Source of the DNA: Prostheceraeus crozeri
Taxonomy: Eukaryota; Platyhelminthes; Polycladida; Euryleptidae
Direction: 5' to 3'
DNA: 64,000 nucleotides
Assembly: GCA_907163375.1 (NCBI GenBank)
Contig: CAJQUW010006162.1
Coordinates: 279,903-343,902, forward strand
In this document: piece after piece, positions 56,520-64,000 of the stretch
Layout of the letters: every line of letters starts with the position of its first letter
How positions within the stretch are numbered: position 1 is the stretch's first letter
Program-made: the position numbers and the translations under genes
Notes under the pieces: model-generated
Told to the model about the DNA's origin: nothing
The model's database searches: none
The model's input: the letters and a program-made list of their open reading frames with translations, nothing else

Positions 56520-57860
56520 AGGGCCCGGATTTTATGCATTTGCATTTTTTTGCATAAATGAGTAAATCACCTTTTTGATGCGAAAATGCATAAAACTAAA
56601 TTTAGGCGCATATTTCTGTATATTTATACTCTTTTATACTCGTACGAAATACGTTATTAACTACGAATCCGATTAGAAATCAAATATAGAAATAGCCTAC
56701 ATGTAGACTCAAATTTAGGAACGTACGTCTATTTGAACAAACTTACATGTAAGCTTAAATTGCGTTTTACTGCCAATAAGAAGTAATTGTCCCTTTTAAT
56801 AAACATATTCAACTTATATGCAGCCGATATTTGTTTGAAGTATATCTAAAGATGATATATTATGCCAACAAACTTTAATTCTTGCCTATGAATAATATCC
56901 TGCACTATCCGTTATATATTTATTTTCCGTAACGTTACGGAAAATACAAACATGGTCAAATATGGCTGCATGTAAAGTTGGAGTAGTTATGACAAAAGAT
57001 AATAAATCATCTCTCGAAGTATTCCACAGACGCAAATAGTACACAAAATTTCATTAACTTTTTTGATGTACGAAAATTCTAACATGCGTTACGGATAATA
57101 CATTTTAAAATTAACAAATACGAAACCCTTAAATAGATAGGCATATAGTTGGTTAACCATATTATCATCATCTAAAACAAACATGAACGTATTGTGCATG
57201 TCGCCTTTTTTATAAACTTTCAGATCATAACATTTTGGTATATCTGTCTTTCTGTACTCATATTTATGAATCTCGTTACGGAAAATACATGACTATATAA
57301 AATGCGGCGACCTATCATTAATGCCGTTATTATCATTGTACACAAATCGAATAGGTAAATATTATTTAATATCCAATACGATGCATCAATTACTCAGTCA
57401 AAAAGGTAAAAGTGTTCAGATTGATTAGAAAATGTGTTCCCTACAGACTGCTAAACGTAACTACATTAGTTGGCGACATGCTTATTTAACAAGAAAAGAG
57501 TGAACTCACTTTCTGCTGTCGATTGCTGTGTCCAGAATGTTTCGCTACAGCAGTTGACTTGTATTATACGCCAAAACCATGACCTTGTCATCACGTGAGT
57601 CACATCAAACGTCAACTTGGTGGGAATCGATACACAGAAAACCGACAGCGACAAAATATTTTAAAGTGCACCGCTTAGGGGAGAATCAACCCATAGTGTC
57701 GCGGAGACTTGTTATTTTGCAACATACTTCGATTTTTTTTCAAAACTAAAATTTTGCAATCATTTCGAAAAATCTGCAAGCATGAAATCCATTTTAATCT
57801 CTTCTTCGTTCACTGTCAGGGCTTGTTTGCATGAATACAATATAGACTAATTATCTATTC
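56520..57860. other. Intergenic, with repeated TTACGGAAAATAC words
   Basis: The words TGCATAAA/TTTATGCA recur at 56,530-56,600, and CGTTACGGA(A/T)AATAC recurs near 56,933, 57,083 and 57,273. They may be subterminal sites of an unrecognised element. No gene seen. Confidence 0.4.
56921..56946. repeat. Perfect 26-bp palindrome
   Basis: TATTTTCCGTAAC followed by its exact complement GTTACGGAAAATA, with no loop. Confidence 0.95.
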
Positions 57861-57874
57861 CTGGCTGAGACAGA

Positions 57875-58085
57875 GTGTGCATAGTTGTCGCCTGGCCTTC
57901 CGCAAATGGATTAGCTTACAATGCCACCAAGACCAAACTGCTTAAGTTTCAAACGAAGTGTTCACTCTCATTTCCTTCCTCAAAGATCTGCTATCCAACT
58001 CCTATATTCAGCTTGTCACTACAATGTAGCTCCTTGCACTCACTATCGACTGCGATGTGACATAGTGTGCGCAATCTCATGAAGT
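57875..58085 (+). pseudogene. LINE reverse-transcriptase fragment
   Basis: It reads VAWPSANGLAYNATKTKLLK then FQTKCSLSFPSSK, the 'W...NGL.lN..KTK.L.F' motif that follows the catalytic site in Jockey/CR1-like reverse transcriptases. No catalytic motif is left nearby. Confidence 0.6.
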
Positions 58086-58089
58086 CCAG

Positions 58090-60255
58090 GCCAAAATCCG
58101 TTTGTGGGGTGGATGCTGCATATTCTTAGACAAGCAAAGGTACCCAAGAATGTAATGTGGATTGTCTATTGCAAATTGATGCGATCGGTCGGAAACTACG
58201 AAATGCCAATTCATCCAACTCTCAAAGATTGTGGACCGATTGTGCCTGGTGCTTGATCTTCCGCGTGAATTTCCAGATTTCTATGATGACCTAGGAAAGC
58301 GACTTGGGAGGAGAGGCCAGTGCTCTAGACATCCCTTGAGTATTATCTTCCACTTTGAATGCAGAAGGTACTCCAGTCGACTTGGGAACAGTGGAAGGTG
58401 TTGTGGAAGGCCAACCGTTACGATTTATCAAATTTATCAATGCTATTTATGGAATATAGATCTGCGACTATGAAAAAACGGATACCACTATTGATTCTCT
58501 CGCGTACGAAAAGTATTGTGCACTTTTTTGCTGTTTGCTGTAATGCGCTGTTTAGTTTAAGGGATCTTAAACACGAGAAGCGCCCCCGTGTTCGTTCAAG
58601 GCACTATGACGTGCAACTTCTACTTGGAGATTTTCAAATATTCGGTATTTTCAGACGACCATTTTGAAAGAGCTTTACCACAAGCAAGTGGTTCACCGAT
58701 ATCTGTGAACCAACTCTTCAAATGCTAATGAGATTCGGGAACAGGCTTTTGAACGAATTGCAAGTGATAATGGACTCCCTAAGTTGTAGATTTTCTTAAA
58801 TGACAACTTTCTGAACCTGGTGAAAGCAGCTGCAAACGCTACCGACGAGTTTAAAAATATGCCTGAATAGCTGATGATGTATAGAAAAAAGTCATTGAAA
58901 GAATTGCGAGTGGTACCTACTCAGAGTTTCAAAAATTATCTTACTTGTAATTTATTTGAAGTTCTTGTAATACTTGCTTCAAATTGTAATTTATAGCAAA
59001 TTCTTGTCATCATTTTTTTAAAAATTGTAATTATCCTGAAGTTGAAGTGCCCACAATAAAAATTATGATTGTACAGAACTTAAAAAAATTTTAATTTACA
59101 TTTGAAGATGATAGTAATTTAGAGTGAAGTATTTTTTCATTGACATTATAAGTTTGGTTTAGCTTATTTCATTTTCATGTTTACTAAATTCAATACAATA
59201 AAATTGTGTTGCATGACAACCTAGATACATACACTTGCATGTTTTTGCACTTACATATTTCATGCTAATCAAGGCTAACTGACATTCTCAACAATAACAT
59301 AAATAGGCTAACACCGGGACCTTGTATTATTTTTGAAAGGATCCTGAAATATGTTGGAAAATGCTTAGTTGCATCGTCAAAACAGGTGACCAGGCAAGTT
59401 CCGGATGATAGATAAATCAGATTGTATCTTCTCTTCATATGATAAGCTTAAATTAAAATACTTACAAGTTACCTATAATTAATTGATATATAATTATAAA
59501 TCACTTATAATGAATTGACATAATTATAAGTTTCTTATGATAATTATGATTGAATTACAATTCCCATAAAAAGTCTTGGCAAGACTTAGTAATTTTCTTG
59601 TAAGCAAAATAATTTTCGAAACGTTTGGTAGAGAATTTCGAACAAATCTTAATTCAGGCATACAAACTAATCTCACACATTCCGCGCATTCGAATTTTAT
59701 TGATTTCCAACAATAGGAAGAAACAGATGGTAGTTCAATGAGAAATAGAGACAGTTTTATGCTGCTGTCGATTGAGGACTGGCAGTTTCGCATGACAGCT
59801 TTAAATGAAGATCATCAAAGTGACAATCTTCGTCAAACAAAGTCTGTCAGAAGTTCCAAAATGCAGTTTGGAACTTTTGGCTGGCAGGAAATGTGCGTAG
59901 TTTTACTTTGAATTCATGTGCGGTGATTTTTATCAAGAATATCAATTGTCATGCAATGCCTGACGACCACTCGCCTGAGCTTGAACACGGTTACAACTCG
60001 ATTGAGTCATTTTTGAACTTTCGGCTGGATGGCGACGATTTGTTAATCTTTTAGCAGATATGTTTCAGTAGGCTATTCCACGCTAAATCCCAAAGTAAGA
60101 CATCGATATTTTTGCTATCAATGATGTTATTTCAGAGAATGTTTGCGAAAATGTCATTTATGTTTTCACATTACTTATGTTTTATGCGTCAGTAGACCAT
60201 GTATTTGATTTCAAATTATTGATCATGATAGAAGGCATTTTTCTGAAATCACTTC
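58090..60255. other. Intergenic, nothing named
   Basis: Two frames at 58,231-58,473 and 58,359-58,667 partly look like protein (FPDFYDDLGKRLG; STWEQWKVLWKANRYDL) in alternating frames, suggesting a decayed gene I cannot identify. 58.9-59.6 kb is AT-rich with recurrent TTGTAATT and ATAATTATAAGT words. Confidence 0.35.
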
Positions 60256-60262
60256 CTCGCAA

Positions 60263-60324
60263 GTATCATTATGATGCTGTCATTAAATCCCAAATGATTG
60301 ATTGATGATAGCATCATAGTGATG
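60263..60324. repeat. Hairpin, about 25-bp stem
   Basis: GTATCATTATGATGCTGTCA pairs with TGATAGCATCATAGTGATG across a loop of about 14 nt, with about 5 mismatches. Downstream (60,330-60,430) ATATCATG words recur. It could be a fold-back repeat or a small-RNA precursor. Confidence 0.6.
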
Positions 60325-60439
60325 TTTTTTTATGATATCTGGTTTCAAAATATCATGGGAATAGTGTCGTAGGATAATGATATAAATATCATGGGGTTAA
60401 TGATCTTGAAATATCATGAAAGTTGTTGACTCATTTTCA

Positions 60440-61465
60440 TAAGGGCACACTATATTTCAGACAATACTATTTCAAATTAAGAAAGCAAGTCTTTAAATCT
60501 GAGTAACTATTCATTTATGTTTCAAAATTCTAAAAAAGAAGTTTGTATGTTCAAGAATGTGTCACTTATATTTGAAGCTTGTAATTTATATTTAGGAATC
60601 GGTTATATCAAGTCACGACATCTTCATTCACAGTTTGGACGCTAGCAATAATTCGAGAAGTCGTCATTCATTTATTGTATGTTTTATTTTTATTATTATG
60701 GTGTCCTCCAGTATCTAGTCCAGTGTCCAGTATCCCTCCTGTGTCTGCTATCCGCCGGCATTGTAGCAGTGTGACCATGTGGCAGTTACACTCTTAGTTT
60801 CAGTCACTTTTGCGACAGCTGCACTTAACAATTTGAAAATTACACTCTTTTTCACCTTCATCCATACATGTCACAAGTCAAATGATCGATCTCTCATTCA
60901 TGAGCATCTGGAATGATTTAGGGCATTGATTATTGCAATGACAAAATTTTTTAGTAAATCCCGAAGAGTTTAATGCTGACGCTTCTGCATGTTTAGAGCT
61001 GGACAGTCTGGAAGCTGACGTTTCGTAAACATGGAATGTCATTCGTTCGTCAGGAGATGGCATGCCACTGTTTACAAAGATTTCAGTATAATATTTCCTA
61101 AATGCAAGCCAATATTTTAAGGCTTCAATGCCCGATAGAACTTATTTATGTCCTTGTGTCATTTGTTTCATTGCCGTTGAAATATTTTTGAAGGCCCTAA
61201 AACTTCGTAGCATATGAGAGCCAACTTTAGTAGTTTGCAGTGTACCCGATATTTCGTGGATAACTCGTGGTCAGGCGTTCACAGGGCTGAGTGTAATTTA
61301 AACATGAGTAAGGAGATCGATTTGATCATTGAGTGGAATTTTCTAAGTCAGAGTTGAAAGAGAGCAAAGGCCAATAATTTGTATTGAATAAAATAGGGAA
61401 TTCTCATTCTGGTTTTGAAATTAACGATTTATGCAAATTATTTTCATCAGCTGATTAACTGTACA
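60440..61465. other. Intergenic, nothing assigned
   Basis: No exon or bounded repeat recognised. Confidence 0.4.
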
Positions 61466-61469
61466 TAAC

Positions 61470-61570
61470 ATGGAACGCAAGTGTAATGTGAACGGATGTC
61501 ATTCTATTCGGTTGAAAGGAATGGAGGATCTGTCGACATATTTCCTAATAATGCAAATGATGAAAAGGGA
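61470..61570 (+). pseudogene. Possible THAP zinc-finger remnant
   Basis: RKCNVNGCHSIRLKG is followed one frame later by GGSVDIFPNNANDEKGK. The CxxxxC spacing and the following 'F(x)FP' are the start of a THAP domain. The frame change and missing C-terminal ligands mean it is broken. THAP domains occur in P-element-like transposases and host genes. The downstream 61.6-62.8 kb might hold further remnants. Confidence 0.4.
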
Positions 61571-61574
61571 AAAC

Positions 61575-63680
61575 AACAACTCAATTATCATCATCATGAC
61601 GAAATGCTTCCATTCAGACAAACCTGACTGAAACGCTGTTATTGACAACTGACAACAGAATACCGTCAATCATGACGCGATACCTATGTGTAGACTTGTT
61701 CCAATGTATAGATAGAAATGGATCCATAGAAATCCGACATTGTAGAGCACCAAAGGACAAGGACGGCCACGGATATTGAAAACAATGGAACGTCGTGGAC
61801 ATGGGTTGCTATGACCTAGACACTGGCGGCTTCCAGTTGTTGACAATGATTGAGGCCAGGTGCTGCACTTTATAATATGATAATTAAATGCTTAGTTTTT
61901 GAAAACACCTGAGTCGAATACTCATTATTTGTGATACTCATTGAAATAAATAACAAAACTTATTTTTAAATCCTTGATGAAAAAAGGAAAGCAACTTGCT
62001 GGAATATCTCGCCACGGTGGGTCTGAATTTAATTATCTTCTAAAAATTTCTCCATGGAAAGTGTTTGTATTTCTAGATATTGTATTGCTCATTAAGCGGC
62101 AAAATGACAAAATTAGGACCATCTACCCAGCAAGTTTGGAATACTTTGAATTTTATACTTAATATGTATGGATCATTAGAACAGAATTTGAAATTTTCAA
62201 ATGAAATTCATTTTCTGGTGTTGCGGTGCATCCTAAGTCGTGAAGTGTTGATAATTTTGATTCACAGGTTTTAAGATTCGTTGAATGTACAAAAAGATGC
62301 ATTATTAATAAGTTTTGTCGAAAAAATGCTGCTGAAAAGACTGACATGATTTTTCACTGACGAAGATACTCAATTTCAAAAAGCTTTATATCCTGTGAAA
62401 GGCTGCGTATAGTACTTTAAATTGGCAGAGCATTGAGTCTGGTCGGTTGTGGTCAGCAGACTTAAAAGTGTGAATTTTTGGTCAATTCATTCAGAGATAC
62501 CTACTGACAAAACTACGGACTACAAAAAATTAAGATTATCATCATTGAATCAGGCTTGTGTTAAGTTTTCAGATGATATATTGTTTTTCGAATTTCGACA
62601 ACATTTACAGTTTTGATCAATCAATCCTTTCACCTGATGTTGCGCCTATTGTCGCATTAACAATGCTTTCAGCGGTTAAATGCACCAAAGTCAATGGTGA
62701 AGTTTTTGAATCACCTGCTGAATTTACCATAACATCACAATCAAATCAAGATAATTGGACGATGCATAGTACGCATTTATCAAAAGAGGAAATGTATTTG
62801 TTATTAGAATTATGAAATAAAAATATCAAATTAATTTTTCGAACATCTAAGGTGTCCATCATCAGAATGAGATTTCTTAAATCATGGGTATTTTCTGAAT
62901 TATACAATGTCAAAATCAGGGACACCAGCACGACTTTAGGGCAGTGTTGCATCGATCTGAAAGACGGCACTTCAGATCTATCCCATCCTTACACCACCCC
63001 TGTACCGGTGCTCAACATTTCATGTTTTAAGCCTGCTAGGTTTTGTAATGGCCCACCCAATGACCTGCTAACTTTATATTGAAAAGTATTCCATGCACAT
63101 TGGACAACAACTATTACCGGCATGTTTGACTACATGCATGAGCACTTAAATCAAATGAGCGAAAATCACTTTGTTGTCAATTTTAAGTCTTGCACATTAA
63201 AATGCAAGTTAAATTCTGCAAATTTGCTGCACGACATAAAATGTTAAGCAACACCTTTTCCTTCTCCTTGGAAATGACTCGCAAATATCCAGGAGATAAT
63301 ACAAGAGAACTTCTATTGTAGGAAAGGCCTTATTGCTTTTCCAGTACAAAATGAATGCCGATATATCATGCGTCTTTACAATATCAATTATAAAACTTGT
63401 TCTAAAGCAATTGAAAATCTTAAACAACTATGTCATGAATGAACATAAATTTATAAATATGGACATTGTTTGCGTGTTTGCCTATAAAAAATCTGCAAAA
63501 CAATCAAATCCTTAGCTTTCACGGATCTTAGCACATCATTATGTGAGACGTCTCCCATAGAGCACAGGCACTTCTACTCATCAGCAAATGTACAGGAACG
63601 TGCTATTTGACTAGAAAAAGGTCAATAACAGAGCAGATTACATTTCCACGATAAAAATAAAAAATCTTCACACCTTTCAT
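61575..63680. other. Intergenic, with weak coding-like patches
   Basis: Frames at 62,558-62,815 (DVAPIVALTMLSAVKCTKVN) and nearby alternate and stop frequently, as in an old gene or transposon copy. Nothing could be named. Confidence 0.35.
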
Positions 63681-63699
63681 TTAATTAAACTCGTTCGTA

Positions 63700-63894
63700 C
63701 CTAATATAACGGCTAAAATAATCTTCACAGAAAATATCCGTTAATGTCTGTTAAAATAATGACGTAACAGTTATAATACGTTCATATCAGATACAAAAAA
63801 CGTCAGTTTTTACGGATATTTACAGTTTAGACTGTAAAACCCCTGAAAATATTATTAACTGTTAATTTCACAGGATATTTACGGTTTACAGTGT
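63700..63894. mobile_element. Possible MITE with CACTGTAAACC end
   Basis: The right end, inverted, reads CACTGTAAACCGTAAATATC. ACGGATATTTAC-type words occur several times in inverted arrangement across the stretch. The end resembles the CACTG-ended MITEs at 8.4 and 39.4 kb, but the left end is not fixed. Confidence 0.4.
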
Positions 63895-64000
63895 TGTTTT
63901 AATGTAGTCATTTTAAGGGAGCAGTGCCATTGAATAGTATGCTTGAAAAGACCAAGCAACTTCTAAAATATGTTCAATGCAAAAATTTGAGCGATTCAAA

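Overview
The window is nuclear DNA from an animal, probably a marine invertebrate. The evidence is GT-AG introns, a tRNA-like gene cluster, tRNA-derived SINEs, LINE reverse-transcriptase debris, Penelope-type GIY-YIG endonuclease fragments, and hAT, DD41D mariner-like, pogo-like and TTAA-flanked DNA elements. I could not place it to phylum. The DNA looks AT-rich and is dominated by transposons and tandem repeats. No bacterial operon, CRISPR array or rRNA is visible.

Layout. 0-8 kb: two minisatellites, a decayed copy of a tRNA-containing repeat, and two non-autonomous DNA elements with clean ends. 8.4-10.8 kb: a MITE, then a decayed TIR-bounded transposon encoding an RNase-H-like 'DNCSAQNKNW' protein. 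12.8-19.7 kb: nested MITEs, including an element within an element within an element, with perfect 8-bp target duplications. This stretch also holds a SINE and a long inverted repeat around a pipsqueak-HTH fragment. 24.2-36.1 kb: the only convincing host gene, on the minus strand. Three coding exons (36.05, 24.7 and 24.4 kb), all phase 1, make a protein with a short basic N-terminus and a coiled coil. Its proposed 11-kb first intron holds a 76-bp satellite block, minisatellites, a possible promoter on the other strand, a mariner-like relic, three tandem tRNA-like genes and a hAT-like element. 36.4-38.2 kb: a second block of the same satellite, upstream of the gene's first exon. 39.4-44.4 kb: a MITE, an internally deleted hAT, a second DD41D element, LINE debris and a second SINE. 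46.6-54.8 kb: two inverted pairs of GIY-YIG endonuclease segments. A 3.3-kb TIR transposon has inserted into one of them and carries an almost intact transposase-like gene. 55.9-64 kb: one unrecognised 202-codon ORF, LINE and possibly THAP debris, hairpins, and otherwise unassigned sequence.

The strongest candidate for something under-described is the transposon at 50.6-53.9 kb and its divergent relative at 8.8-10.8 kb. Both carry a gene of what I believe is the DUF7869-type family: CPxxC near the N-terminus, then an RNase-H-like core with 'DATGSQNRS' or 'DNCSAQNKNW' and 'GHS/TxxxxDS'. In both cases the gene lies between terminal inverted repeats with repeated subterminal motifs. This supports these widespread 'uncharacterised' proteins being transposases of a TIR DNA-transposon group.
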